This document shows positions 33,027 to 45,293 of a stretch of DNA of 64,000 bases, one piece after another. This stretch comes from Batkoa obscura. Taxonomy: Eukaryota > Entomophthoromycota > Entomophthoromycetes > Entomophthorales > Batkoaceae. Position 1 is the first letter of the stretch, and every line of letters starts with the position of its first letter. A model generated the notes under the pieces. The model saw only the letters and a list, made by a program, of their open reading frames with translations. It made no database searches and was not told the origin of the DNA. The stretch spans positions 372,001 to 436,000 of the forward strand of contig JASVEC010000033.1 of the NCBI GenBank assembly GCA_030770535.1, read 5' to 3'. Both the position numbers and the translations under genes were made by a program.

Positions 33027-35189
33027 ATTACTTTTAATTCATTATTAAAAATAAACTAATAATTTTATCTAAAAATTATAGTTTATTTTTATTACTTGAT
33101 CCGCTATACTATATTAAATTAGGTAGTATGTGATCTTTTTATAAGGTATTTATAAATAAAACTTTGACTCTAACATTTTACATTATTATGTATTCTACTT
33201 TGCTATATTTTTTAAGAGGAAATTGCCTTTTTTTATCTAACCTTAGACAAAGAAATACACCTAGCAGATATACAATGCTGTGACATATTTAGTAGGAAGA
33301 TAACGTATAATAAAGGTATTGTTTCTTCCTTCAATATTGATACCCGCAACTTTTTTTCAGGATATCTTTTGACAATAAATTTATCCTTATAGCTATGGCC
33401 ATTTTCTTAAAGTGCTTAAAATGTTAACATTATTTCGAATGTTCATAAGACCCCAGGTATGTAATTTTACTTACTTGATTTACATTCATTATAATATAAA
33501 CGATTTTAAATAATTAATAATAATGATTGACAAAAAGGAACCAAATTGGAAGTTAATAAGTAAGTATATAGAAAGGCCTGAAATTTCATAACCTTTTATA
33601 AATCAACTATTTTCTAATGCTATAAGTTTCCCCTAAAATTATAAACAATACAATGTGAGAATTAGTACCCAGTAGTTAAAGTTAAAGCAGTTTTTGCTTG
33701 ATAAACTAGCTATAACCCAAAAGGTCTTAATTTATATAACCAAGATAGGCTTGAATTATAAAAAATGCCATATAATAGGCTATAGACTATGTAGAACAGA
33801 TAAAATAAAAGATACCATTATTAGATTTATATAAAATACTATCAGAAAACTTAGTAGCTTCATTAAAAATACAATATCAGGAAATAGTTTAATAAAAAGC
33901 TTTGAGTTATTATATTTAAAAACCTTTTTTATACTTTGACTCAGTGATTATATATAAAAAATATGATAATAATTGTTTTTTATCATAATTACCAGATATG
34001 AACATTAAAATAAAGAAATAATATTTTCTATAAATAGTGTAGATATGGGGGTGTTTTTTTTGGTTTCATTACTTTTTCCATATTTTGAGCACTATTTGAG
34101 CGGAAAAACTGTTAGTAAAATTCTTAAACACAAAAATACATCCCCATATAATGTTATTTATAATAAAAAGGAAAAATACTCTCAAGATTTACTAAAGCTC
34201 TTAATTTTAAAAATAATTATATAAAACTAGAAAAAACTAAAAAAGCTATTAAAATTATTTGAATCAAAGAAACCAAAAAAATCAAAAAACTATAGCAAAA
34301 TTAATTAAAGGATGTCTCTAAACTGTAAACAATATAATTAGAAAAAATTAAATTTAAATTGCATTATGAATTACAAAATTAACTTCAATAAACTATATAA
34401 AAGTTATTTAGTAAATAAAAACCCAAATACATAGTCATATTTGATAATTACAATGTTCTTAACAAAATTTATTATGAAAGAAAGGTAAGGTTTTAAAAAA
34501 AAATTATAGTGATTGTAATTAAGTGAAAAAAGGCCCCTTTTATATAAATTCTAGACAGAATGAATACAAATGCTGATATATTTCCATTATATTTTTTTGG
34601 CCTTAGTTACTTAAAGCAAAGAATTTCAAATTATAAACCTAGAACTTAGATAGACTTCAAAAAGTTTTGGAAATGGAACAAAAAAATCAAAAGAAATAAT
34701 AGCTGTTAAAATTTTCTAAAACCAAAAAAAACATTACAAGTATATAAGCTATAGGAGCTTATATCGAAAACATAAATCATTATAGAAGATTCGAATTTGA
34801 ATTATTTTTTAATTTAAAATCATCCACAAAAACTTTAGATACTCTATACTATCACCATAATAAACATTGATTTTAATTAATAAGGATGAGCTACAAGCTT
34901 AAAAGATTCAAATGACGTGCTTGTATTTAATCTTTTTCAATTCTTCTAAATCAGATCCGTCCTACAAAGTTGTTTGTTAGAATTATCAACAAACTATTTT
35001 TATTAAATTTATTTTATAATTTCGCTTTCATACCAAAATATTTGCTATTCATTAACTGTTACTATACTTTTTGAGTTTGATTCTCTTTTTAAGTTCGATC
35101 TAAATTTAGCAAATCTTTTGCAAAAAAATAAATATTCATCATAAAATAAACACATCAACAATCAATTTGATCTATTTCCACTTTTTATA
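33027..35189. other. Intergenic with one MITE
   Basis: 2.2 kb of very AT-rich DNA between SMG9 and ASK1. One MITE (copy K, 34044-34148) is present. No frame longer than chance and no RNA gene recognised. Confidence 0.65.
34044..34148 (+). mobile_element. MITE copy K
   Basis: 105 bases from TATGGGGGTG to ACATCCCCATA, with core TTGAGCACTATTTGAGCGG. Full length and well preserved. Confidence 0.86.
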
Positions 35190-37968
35190 ATGTCAGAGAG
35201 TGAATTTTCAGAAAGAACAAGCATAGTCCGAGGATCGGGTCAAAATAATGATACAAGAGAAGAGAAGATAGAAAAAATAAATCAAATGATTACTTGTACT
35301 TTACAAGAAGTAGATGACGCTTTTTCTACAAGTGTTCGAATCATCTCAACTAGTATCCTTCCTCGTTTAGAAACTTTATCAAACTTAGTTAAATCAAACA
35401 ATGAAAGCTTAAAGGTAAATTTTCCAAATTTATTATGTACTCAATTAACCTTTTACAGTGTTGGTCTCGTTTTTTTGCCGGAATAAGAGAGTCTGAGTTG
35501 AAAGCTAAACAAAAAAGTGAAGAAGAAATGAGCCCTGATAAACAAAGCGAAGATAGTTATCTATTGAAAGAAAAAAATAGCAGAAATAATATGGATGATA
35601 CAACCCTTTATAGGGATTCTGAGCCTTTAGCAGCCAAAAAATATTCATTAGGTTCAAATGCTACAACGATTGCAAATAACATTCAAGTTGCATCAAAGGA
35701 TTTCAAACGAAATGCAAATAACATTCAAGAAGTTTTTCTGACCCCTACAACAAAGCTAGTGGATCAAGATACAGGCAATGCTACAGATAGGATGAGGAAC
35801 ATACAGTTTATGTTGCCTACAGAAGAATATGATCCAACTCTAGACAGCCCTAGTTATAAAATTGCTGGAAATAATGAGTTGATTTATCGCTTCATTAAAG
35901 ATCCCGAAAATCCACCAACGGAACCAGAAAAAGATCAACTATCTCTGATAAATTCTGATTCAAGTAAATTAAAACTTCATCCTAAAACTATGGTTCCTCG
36001 AGAAGCTAAAGCATCTGCTATCGAGGCATCTAAAACAGATGTAAGCAGCAATGAACTTCATATAACTAAAGTTCCAAAAAATCAACCATTACGACATACA
36101 GCTTTTGGCGAAAATGTACGATATGACCAAAGTGTAGATAACTCAATATATCAATCTGGAGGAGAATCTGTAATTCAGCCACTACGTTCTTCCCTTTTTG
36201 AAAAAAATAAGCAATACAACCAAAATTTAAATTATTCAATTTCTCAATCTTATCAGGCTGTAGAGAGTAACCCCGCATCCTCTGCCTTTGGTGGTGATAG
36301 GCAGTATGATCAAAGCGTGAATAGCCATATAGCCCAATCTGAGAAAACCGTAGAAAATAACCTTCCACCTTCCATTTTTGGCGGAAATGAAGAAAATGAT
36401 CAAAAAACAAACAATTTGGTGCCTCAATCTGAAGTAACTATAGAGCATGATTTGCCGCTTTCTATTTTTGGTGGAGATGAGAGGCCTAATGAAAATGTAG
36501 ACAATTCAATATTACAATCTGATGGAACTATAGAGCGTGATTTACCGCTTTCTATCTTTGGTGGAAGTGAGCATCAAAATGTTAATAACTCAGTGCCCCA
36601 TTCTGATGGAACCATAGAAAATGATTTACCACTTTCTATTTTCGGCAATGGTCCATTAGAGACTTATGAAAAAACTCCACAAATAAATCAATTAATTTCC
36701 AAGGTAAAAAATGACAGGGAATTATCTTCTGAAGTACGTGAGAATGAAAATAATATAAAGACAGAATCAGCAAAAGATCCTATAAACAAGATAAATAAGC
36801 CAGAAACCTCTAATGACCAGGAAAAAGAAGTCAATAATAACCCAGAAAAGCTAGAAAACAATATTAAAGAATCAAACGATAAAAGCTCAGATGACGAACT
36901 AACTGATGAAAATTTAGATGGGATATTGAATAATGAAATATCAGATGATGAAATAAATTATGAATTTGAGGATAGTCATATATCCATATTTGATAAAATA
37001 AAAATCGAATCCTTTAATGAAGAAAACATACGTGCTTTAGCTGAAGAAGAAGAAAGAAGTAAAAATTTTACAATTGAAGATATCTTAAGGGAAGTACAAG
37101 GAGAAGGATATATTGAAGAAGATGCATATGAGGTACCAACCTTTGCTGAAAAAGTAAGAAAAATGGATGAAATAAGGATGAAAGAAAATAATATAACTCG
37201 AGATGAATTGTATGATAAAGCTGCAAATATTGAAACCGATGAAGAGGACTTAAGTTTCTATAGTGCAAGTGAACAAACTTTCAAAAATACACCTCAAAAA
37301 AAGAATAGTGATATAGTTCTAAATAAAGATAATCAAATAATGAACGAATCAATACAAAATTTATTAGAGGATAATAAAACTAATGGGAGTATAGTTAAAG
37401 ATAAATCCTCGTCACCCTTGGAAGACAATGGTAGAATAAAAGGACCAGTAAGAAAGGCAGTCGATATAGGCTTATATCAAAAAAGTAATACTCTGACTTT
37501 ACCTGAAAATAGTAACTCACTACAAAGGGTTAATCAAAATGACAATAATAATCTAGTATCAACTGATGAAATTATAAACCCAGAGTTAACACCTTCAAAC
37601 AAGAACTATAACAAAAGGTATCAATTTAAAAGTCCAACTAAATTATTCCGAAGGAGTATAAAATCACCCAGAGTAGGAAGAGAAGTACCAAAAACAGATA
37701 TTGAAAGGGTAAAAGGAAAAGTTATTACAGATGTAGAAAATGAAATTTGCACAATGCTAGATGAAAAACCGAATAAAACAGTAATTTTTATATAATATAA
37801 TTTTTTAATATATTAATTTTTTTATAGATATTATTATCCACTATTTACCAATCTTATCCTAATATAAATCAAGAGACTGTTGATCTAGCAATAAAAAATT
37901 TAGTTGATAACAAGAAAGTTATCTCAGAAGATAGTAAAGTGACCCGAGCTGCAAAAAATTGGCACTAA
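35190..37968 (+). CDS. ASK1: DASH/Dam1 complex subunit Ask1, repeat-expanded
   Basis: Subunit of the fungal DASH ring that couples kinetochores to microtubules. Three exons: 35190-35414, 35459-37780 and 37828-37968, all in frame (about 895 residues). The DASH Ask1 domain is at the N-terminus: KINQMITCTLQEVDDAFSTS, RIISTSILPRLETLSNLVKS and, across intron 1, SLKCWSRFFAGI. The long middle is disordered and acidic, with a block of about 29-residue repeats (36089-36652). A conserved-looking C-terminus, EICTMLDEKPNKT-ILLSTIY, then IKNLVDNKKVISEDSKVTRA, resembles a small winged helix. Ser/Thr-Pro sites such as FLTPTTK and SPTK fit regulation by cyclin-dependent kinase, as known for Ask1 (inference here). 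It is much longer than the yeast protein (292 residues). Confidence 0.88.
36089..36652. repeat. Tandem ~29-residue repeats inside ASK1
   Basis: Six full units and a partial seventh, each beginning with a variant of LPLSIFGG: LRHTAFGE, LRSSLFEK, PASSAFGG, LPPSIFGG, LPLSIFGG, LPLSIFGG, LPLSIFGN. Within units the order is (D/N)xxxNxxNSxxxQSxxTIExD. Later units are more alike than the first two, as expected if the array grew at its 3' side. Confidence 0.88.
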
Positions 37969-38053
37969 TTAAATAATAAGTTATAACTATTAAAATGAAA
38001 AGCACTATTAACTACATAAAAAAGTATGTATCATTTTATTCTTTTATTTTTTA

Positions 38054-39676
38054 TTACATTATTGAACAACCCCCTTTATCTTTATTATTGTTGCTATTAT
38101 CTGTATTAATTTTTAATAAATTAGGATCCGGATTATCAATAGTAGATAATAAAGTATTAGAATCCATAGCATATTTAGTATTTTTAAACAATTCGTTCAT
38201 TTCAATTAGCAAATTTCTAGCTTTTTCTCTTTCTATTTTACCATCAATACCTTGAAGATATAACTTTGCTAAATTCAACTATAAAATATATAATATTATT
38301 AGTAGTTAATAGCAATAAAAATAAACTAAACTACCATAGCTAAGGGAAATTTTTGATTGGCAGCCATTTGCCAATATTCTTTACATAAATTGAAATTTTT
38401 ATCAATACCTTCTCCAAGCATATATTTTAATCCTAAATTGTATTGAGCTTCTCCCATCCCACTCATAGCTGCTTTTTCGAAGTGTGATATGACTTCTTTA
38501 TGATTGGGTGTTGTTTCTCTTGACTTAATAATACCAAGGTAAAATTCACTTTCTGGTGAACCTAAATTAATTGTTTTATTAAACTATTAAAATAACAAAC
38601 ACATATTAACTACCCTGTAAAGCTGCTAATTGATAGTATTCCTTTGCTTTATTTTCATCTTTTGGTACTAATCTACCTTTACGATATAAATGACCTAATA
38701 ACATAAATCATTCTTTTTTGATACAAATGAAATGTTATTACCTAATTGATTATAAGCTAAATCGATTTTAGCTTCTGCTGCTTCATTTAAATATTTTAAA
38801 CCTTCTCTATTGTTTTCTTGTACAAGCCATACACCATATTTTACCATAGCTAAAGGCACTCTTTCATCACTTAATTGCTTCATAATGATTTTAGCTCCTT
38901 CTTTATCTCTTTTGACTTCTCCTAAACCTAATGTAATATTATCAATTTGTAAATTATTATTATTGATTGAATTTACCTTCATATAATATAGAACCTAATG
39001 TATAAGTAGCTTTAATATTGTTAAACTCAGAACCGAGCTTTAATAAATTGATAATGATTTTTGATGAACCATAGCCACTACCTTTAAAGTTGATAAATTA
39101 TCATTTGTTATTTAATTAAAGTTTACCTGCCATCTTATAAATTTGTAATAAGATAATGGTATAATCATAAAGCATTGAAGAATCTCCTTTACATACTAAA
39201 ATATAAATTTTTAAAATTATTATGCTATTAGTTTTATAAATAACTACATGTCATTATTTGTTTCTTATATTGTCTTTTTGTCCCATCATCTTCGGCACGA
39301 ATTAATAGTTTAGTTGATCCTACAACATTTACCAAATCCTTTTTGTTTAATTTGGGACCATTCTTTGTTTTACTTTTACTTTTTATCGCTTCCTTCATCA
39401 AATGTTCGAATACAGCATTATCAGCTAAATAAATGTTATCATATAGCTAAAATCAAAGTAATCAAATATACTATTAAAGTCTTCATCTCCTTCTATTTCT
39501 ATTTCGTATTCTTTATTATTCTTATATATATTGGTATCTCCGTTAAATGTATCAAAGATGGATCCTTTTTTTAAACCACCATTTAACTGACAATGAAAGT
39601 GGTTGACTTTATCTTTTAAAAACACAATGTTTCTTAAAGGTATATTAGTTCTTTTTGCTATACTGTTTTTTAACAT
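38054..39676 (-). CDS. Sel1-repeat protein with C-terminal CaaX box
   Basis: Reads from ATG 39676 (MLKNSIAKRTNIPLRNIVFL) to TAA 38054 in about seven exons. The first 150 residues match no domain I know. From about 39100 downward come Sel1-like TPR units: YTLGSILYEGK, LGEVKRDKEGAKIIMKQLSD, YGVWLVQENNREGLKYLNEA, AYNQLG, then GMGEAQYNLGLKYMLGEG and NLAKLYLQGIDGKIEREKAR. The last four residues, CSIM, follow KGG and form a CaaX box with Met at the end, the kind preferred by farnesyltransferase. Sel1 repeats with a CaaX box also occur in the chitin synthase activator Chs4/Skt5, but this protein is not clearly that. Likely a membrane-tethered adaptor (inference). Tail-to-tail with ASK1, 86 bases apart. 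Confidence 0.78.
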
Positions 39677-39719
39677 TTCAAATATTATAAAAAAAATAGA
39701 ACAAAGAAAATATCAAATT

Positions 39720-40325
39720 TTATTGCAATTTTTTAAGTTTTGAAAATTTTAAAGTAGAAAGATCAATTAATAATATCAAAGGTATAAAAAAGAATGGAAA
39801 ATATAACATAAATAAAGAATAACGATAGCTCGATAGTAAATTTGGAAACCCATATAAAAAAGATACTAACATTGGTAATACACTTGTCATTACTGAAGAA
39901 GAATAGATAATACCATATAATCTTAGTTTATATTTTCTATCTATAAAAATATAGTTAATAAATTACTTAGGTTAAAATATTATTATTATTATATTTTTAA
40001 AATAAAAATAGTTACCATGATATAACTGATACATAGAATAAATAAAAAAAGGTAAATGTAAGAATAATTCTATATAAACAAAAGTGCGAAACCAAAATAA
40101 CTGGAAATAAGTAGCATTATAATTGTTATTATAACCATGATTATATATGCTCATATAAGGATCTTTAAATAAATTAACTTGAAATTGATTAAATTGTACT
40201 AAAAATTGAGGTTGCATTATGGCTGGATAAATAGGTACACAATCAAATATCACTGTAAAGATTGAATGAATTAAAAAATAATAAAAATAGACACTGTCTA
40301 GTGGACGTTCACTTAATGTTTTCAT
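39720..40325 (-). CDS. TMEM97/sigma-2 receptor-like EXPERA membrane protein
   Basis: Two exons from ATG 40323-40325 to TAA 39720-39722, about 180 residues. It opens with RPLDSVYFYYFLIHSIFTVI and FDCVPIYP, the first helix and loop typical of EXPERA proteins. Helix 2 is near TYFQLFWFRTFVYIELFLHL, helix 3 around YGIIYSSSVMTSVLPMLVSF, and helix 4 around YSLFMLYFPFFFIPLILLID. The basic C-terminus (KFSKLKKLQ) could act as an ER retention-like tail; the animal homologue sits in the ER and lysosome and binds sterols. Function in fungi is little known. It starts 43 bases downstream of the Sel1 gene start, same strand. Confidence 0.85.
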
Positions 40326-41145
40326 CTTTTTTTAAAAATAATAAATAAAATTTATTGCTTCATTGCTATTTTTTATTTTATATATTCTTATTCTTCTATA
40401 TCCTTATTTTTGCGTCCCCCTTATTCACGTTTTCATTATATTTTTTCATCCCTTAATAAAATTTAAGATTTTGTGTATTTTTACAACTTATAATTAATAT
40501 TCTATTTAATATATCAATTTTGTTGATAATATATCACAGTATATTAATGAATATCCGTTATATACTATATTAACTATAGTATTACTAAAACCTTACTGTA
40601 TAGCGTTTCCTTAAAAGACAAAATGATCAGTAATAAATATACACTTCAATAAACTTTGAATCTAGATTTTATATTGAAACTTAAGTTAATCTATTTCAGT
40701 TTGTATATTTGATATAATTACTAAGACATATTACCATATATTCTGTTTTAAAATTATTCTCATTTTTAGTTATGTTGCTTTAAAGCATACTGTTAACTTA
40801 TGCATGATACAAATTTATTAGTAAAAGAAAGGAAATTTATATTATTTTAGAGCTTCGTGTATTTATATGATAAATTTTATTTGGTATTAATAGATAATAA
40901 GCATATCAGTCCATTAAACTTTGATTTCAAAGCCAATATTAGGATAATCTTTTTATATATGTCAAAGAATAATATCTATAATTATTACAATGAGATCATG
41001 TATTCATTATCATCAAATTAACCAATCATTACCGAACTTAGTTTAAAATTAAACTAAGGTTAAAAATTTGACAGCCGAAGGAGTATAAAACAGAGTTAAA
41101 TGACTGTTTTTTTTAAAAGTTAACTTAAATTATTATATAAAAAAG
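40326..41145. other. Intergenic, nothing recognised
   Basis: About 820 bases between divergent genes. AT-rich, no MITE and no open frame of note. Confidence 0.6.
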
Positions 41146-41609
41146 ATGAATAAAAGTTTAAAATTTGAATTTCCAAGATTATTTTTAACTTTAGAAAATA
41201 AAGGCTCTACAGCTAGAGATCATTTAGGTACTTTTAATTATTTTAGAATTTAACTACTCTTTACTTATCTCCTCATTATTTAGCAAATGAACGTACTTTT
41301 TTATCGTGGTTACGAACCTCCATAACACTGGTAACAGTAGGCTTAGCAATCACACAATTAGCTAAGATGGAAGTTATTAAAAGTAGCTCATATATCTTTT
41401 GGGTAGGCATCCTTTATAGTGTCATGGGAAGTATCTTTTTAGTACTAGGATTATCACGGTACTTTCGTGTGCAAAATCAATTACTCCAACAAAATTTTCC
41501 AAGTACAAGAATAAGTTTATTTTTGGGTTCTTTCCTATTACTTTTGTTTTGTGTTGCTTTAACATGCTTTATTGGCCTGGAAAAATTATTTGATATTAAA
41601 TTTCATTAG
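41146..41609 (+). CDS. DUF202 membrane protein (VTC1-like), copy 1
   Basis: Two exons: MNKSLKFEFPRLFLTLENKG and STARDHL, then an intron, then ANERTFLSWLRTSITLVTVG. The NERTFLSWLRTS block is the DUF202 signature, followed by two more hydrophobic helices (YIFWVGILYSVMGSIFLVLG and ISLFLGSFLLLLFCVALTCF). Three helices in total, with a short N-terminus. In yeast, Vtc1 has this fold and belongs to the vacuolar polyphosphate polymerase complex; DUF202-only proteins elsewhere have no fixed function. The same phase and place of the intron in the next gene shows the two are tandem duplicates. Confidence 0.87.
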
Positions 41610-41945
41610 CTATTATATATTATTTAGATCAAGTCGTTATGACTACCTATGTTTTTGTTTTATTTTTTTTCTGTATTTTTACTCGAAATGTGTCAAAATC
41701 ACTTACAATTAAAAATGATCTCATTATTATTGAAAGGATATAATTAGCCTATAAATTTCAATAAACTGAAGTTAATTTGCCTATTTGATGATATCCCCAT
41801 AATTTTTTAGCTAAAAATAATAATGAGCAAAGAATAATCTTAATCTAATGAAAAAGGAGGTAAAAATGAACATAACAATCGGAATTTTTAAAAGAAAAGA
41901 ATTTTTTTATTTTAATTAACTTTGTTTTTACGATTTTAGAATATC
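41610..41945. other. Spacer between the two DUF202 genes
   Basis: 336 bases with no gene. It contains the terminator of copy 1 and the promoter of copy 2; nothing specific was recognised. Confidence 0.5.
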
Positions 41946-42484
41946 ATGGCATCTTCTAGCAATACTAATATAGTGTATGGTTATAATTCAATTGCTCCAA
42001 TTGATAGTGAAAGAATAGCTATTAACAATAATAATAATGAGAAAGATAAACAACGCACTTTTTTATCTTTGACTTTAGAAAATAAAGGCTCTGTTGCAAG
42101 GGATCATTTAGGTATATTTTATAATAATATTAGCAATCAAAATAATAATAATAATGATAATAAACAATAGCAAACGAACGCACCTTTTTAGCATGGTTAA
42201 GAACTTCATTAGCATTAGTAACTTTAGGAATTGCAATAACTCAATTAAGTAAGTTAAGTGGTCAGCCGCCAATTCACAAAGATGAACATTTAATAATTGG
42301 TATTGTTTATATGTGCTGTGCTATTGCATTTGTTGGATTCGGCCTATTTCGCTATTTTTTTATTCAATTTAGTTTAACAAAAGGAAAATTCCCAATTTCT
42401 AGAATTGGTATCTGTTTAGCTGTCGCTTTTTTATCTATTATTACTGTTTCCCTTATCTATACTTTCTTTATCGATTTACCTTGA
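41946..42484 (+). CDS. DUF202 membrane protein (VTC1-like), copy 2
   Basis: Two exons, with the intron at exactly the same place as in copy 1 (RDHL-ANERTFL). The N-terminus is longer (MASSSNTNIVYGYNSIAPID plus an Asn run) and shares LTLENKGSVARDHL with copy 1. The core NERTFLAWLRTSLALVTLGI is followed by helices around LIIGIVYMCCAIAFVGFGLF and IGICLAVAFLSIITVSLIYT. It ends FIDLP at TGA 42482-42484. The two paralogues agree well in the first helix and less after it, so the duplication is not recent. Confidence 0.88.
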
Positions 42485-42570
42485 GTTCAAATTTAGACTT
42501 AAATTTATAAATTATTTTATAAAATTTATAAAATGGATATTTTTATTGCTTCTATAAGAAATTACTTTTA

Positions 42571-43587
42571 TTAATATTTTTCATTGCCTTCTTCTAAATC
42601 TTTTAATGATAATACTTCTAAGCCACCCCGACCTTTGGTAGCAACTGAAATTTTATCTGATAATACTTTTAAATTTCCTGGATCAATTAAAGAGACCTAA
42701 ATTAGAAATAAAAAGTAGAGTCAAAATAATAAAAACAAATTTAAAAAAAGAATTACCATTTCATATAAATCCCCAAAATCTTCTTCTTCCACTTTTGAAA
42801 TATTAGGTAATAAATTTTCTTTGAGTTTTTTAGCTTCTTTACCAGGTAATGTAATACGAATTCTCATTTGAGCACGAGCAATGGGTATGGTTTTTTTATC
42901 TTGAAGTTGTCGGATGATTTCTAAAGCCTACAAAAAATTAATTGATATTACTAATATATATTATAAAAACAATTACCTGTTGCTTAGCATTTTTATTTGG
43001 ATTGATAGAATAATGCAAATCTGCAATCGCTTTTTCAATCATCGATACTGTATATGGTCTTTTATTCGTTGGATTAACACACATATCTGCTACTAGGCTA
43101 GCTATATCTTTTGATAGAGTTTCTAAAGCATTTGCTCGCTCTTTTTCTCCTACTTGTAACTCTCCTTTTTTTAATATCTAAATCATTTAATTAATATGAT
43201 AATAATAATAAATTTCAATAAAAGTCACTTCTAAAATAATTTTTTCTTTATCCTCTGTTTTAAAACACTTTGTTAAATCTTCTGTATTGGCTAATTGACC
43301 TTTGGATACATTAGTAAAGATAGAATTGATTTGTAAGATTTCATCTAAATCAGTTTCACTAATAAATCATTAATTTTTAATTTGATTAGTATAATTTAAA
43401 TTACACTTGATTCCTCCATTCCATCACTTTGTTTTTATAACAAGCAATTTCAAACCTTTTACCCCCTTTACGTAACTTGACTATAGAGACATTAGTAAGT
43501 CTAATTATAATTTTAGTATCGTTATTATTTATTATTAATAATACTAATTAACTACTTTATTTGATTACTTGGTTGAAATATTGACAT
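42571..43587 (-). CDS. SDO1: Ribosome maturation factor SDO1/SBDS
   Basis: Removes Tif6/eIF6 from pre-60S subunits together with the GTPase Efl1. From ATG 43585-43587 (MSIFQPSNQ, then [20 protein letters not shown]) to TAA 42571-42573. The N-terminal SBDS/FYSH domain includes VMEWRN and [18 protein letters not shown]; the central helical domain has [20 protein letters not shown] and [17 protein letters not shown]; the C-terminal ferredoxin-like domain has [20 protein letters not shown]. About five introns. It runs head to head with HPM1, starts 124 bases apart. Complete. Confidence 0.95.
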
Positions 43588-43711
43588 AATTCAAATTAAA
43601 TTTAAAAAAATAGCATTTGAAAATGAATTTGATTAGAACTTTATTATGCAAAGTTAATTTTGAAAATTGAATTTTTTTGAATTTTTTTGAATTTTTTTAA
43701 AAAATTTTAAA

Positions 43712-45010
43712 ATGTTTAAATTTAATTTTAGTGTAAGTTTATTCCCCTCTTTTATTACTATTAATAAATTAATTTTTAATAATAATACAATAGATAGATA
43801 ATAATGAAGAAAACGATTTGGAAACACAATTTCAAAGTATAACATTGAATGATAAAAAAGAGAGTGAAGAACCGATCATCCATGCTAAAGAATATAAACT
43901 TAATGAATTGGTAATTAAAAATAAAAGAATAAATAAAAGGATAAAAGTAAATTATTTTAGTTACCTCAAGTAATTGAATTAGAGGGTATTCGACCATTAA
44001 ACAACGATACTAAAAGAGAAATCATAAATTTAGTTTATAAAAGATATCTTTCCGATATTAAATTACACTTAGCTCAACAAGATAAACTTGAAGACAAAGA
44101 TAATGAACAAGATGAAATTAGAACTTGGATTGATGGTCTAGATGTAGTTCGACATATTTATGAAGGTAAAATTAAAAGAACTTATTTATCATTATTAGAA
44201 TATTAATTATAATACTTTTTTACAGGTGGTTTCAAAACTTGGGAGTCAGCGTTAGATTTGTCAGCTTATTTGCTAGATCGAAATGAAGAAGAATTTAAAA
44301 ATAAAAATATTATTGAAGTAAGATAAAATTATTATAATATATTAATTAATTAATTATTATCATAAAGCTAGGTTGCGGTTCCTCAATACCTTCTTTAACA
44401 ATTTTAAGAAATTTTGAAGTCAATTCAATTCATTTTTCGGATTATAATAAAGAAGTAATAAGTTGGATAACTTTACCCAATTTATTTAGTAATTTGCTAT
44501 TGCCAATTAATAATAACGAAAAAGAAGAAGAGATTGAAGTTGATTTAAATATGGAAATTATTAATAAATATAATGAACAAAATAAATTTAAAGCTTTTTA
44601 CGGGGATTGGGAAACTTTAGTAAGTTTCATATTTTATATTTTATACATATTTTATATTTATTTAGCCACCAATAACTCGACAATATATACCAAATGGCTA
44701 TGATATTCTACTTACAACAGAAACTATCTATGCCCCTGAATTAATACCAAAATTATATGATACAATTAATAAATTATTAAGTAAACCAAATGGAATTGCG
44801 TAAGTCTTTTTTATATTAAAATCATAATAGTTATAATATTAATTTTCTGTTAATAGCTATGTTGCTGCTAAAACTATGTATTTCGGTGTTGGTGGTGGTA
44901 CTTTAGAGTTTAAACAGTTAATTGAAAGTAAAGGGGAAATGAATTGTGATACAGTATTTAAAATTGATAGTGGTATTACTAGAGAAATTTTAAAACTTAG
45001 TTGGAAATAA
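43712..45010 (+). CDS. HPM1: Histidine protein methyltransferase 1 (METTL18 type)
   Basis: S-adenosylmethionine-dependent methyltransferase that modifies a histidine of ribosomal protein uL3 in yeast. The first exon is only 21 bases (MFKFNFS), then a GTAAGT intron leads to IDNNEENDLETQFQSITLND. The conserved GLDVVRHIYEGGFKTWESAL block sits ahead of the SAM-binding motif IIELGCGSSIPSLTIL (about 44310-44395, split by an intron). Later motifs are FKAFYGDWETL, GYDILLTTETIY and AYVAAKTMYFGVGGGTLEFK. Stop TAA at 45008-45010. Six or seven introns. The short first exon is inferred from splice signals and from the typical FKF start of the family. Confidence 0.93.
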
Positions 45011-45293
45011 AATATACACTTTATACTATTTATTATTAATATCATTATTCTAATTTTTAAATAAAGAACTTTCATTTTTAATTTTTTGATTTATTTTAAT
45101 GAAGATATAAGACTTTAATATAAAATATTGATAATAATGAAAACTAATTTATATAATATTATAGAACTTTTAAAATTTTGGATGAATTTGTTGCTGAAAT
45201 TGAAATTTTAGAATCACTTCAGTAAACTGCGAAAAAACTAAGCTTACTTTCAACGCAATTAAAAATAATCATTTTTAAAATAATTATTTAGAA

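Noticed and set aside
33027-35189. A hidden gene in the 2.2 kb gap
   Set aside because: Stops are dense in all frames, no splice pairs join into a family match, and the base composition is as in other spacers.
36066-36448. Open frames on the minus strand inside ASK1
   Set aside because: They are shadows of the tandem repeat array, with no family resemblance and no splice support.
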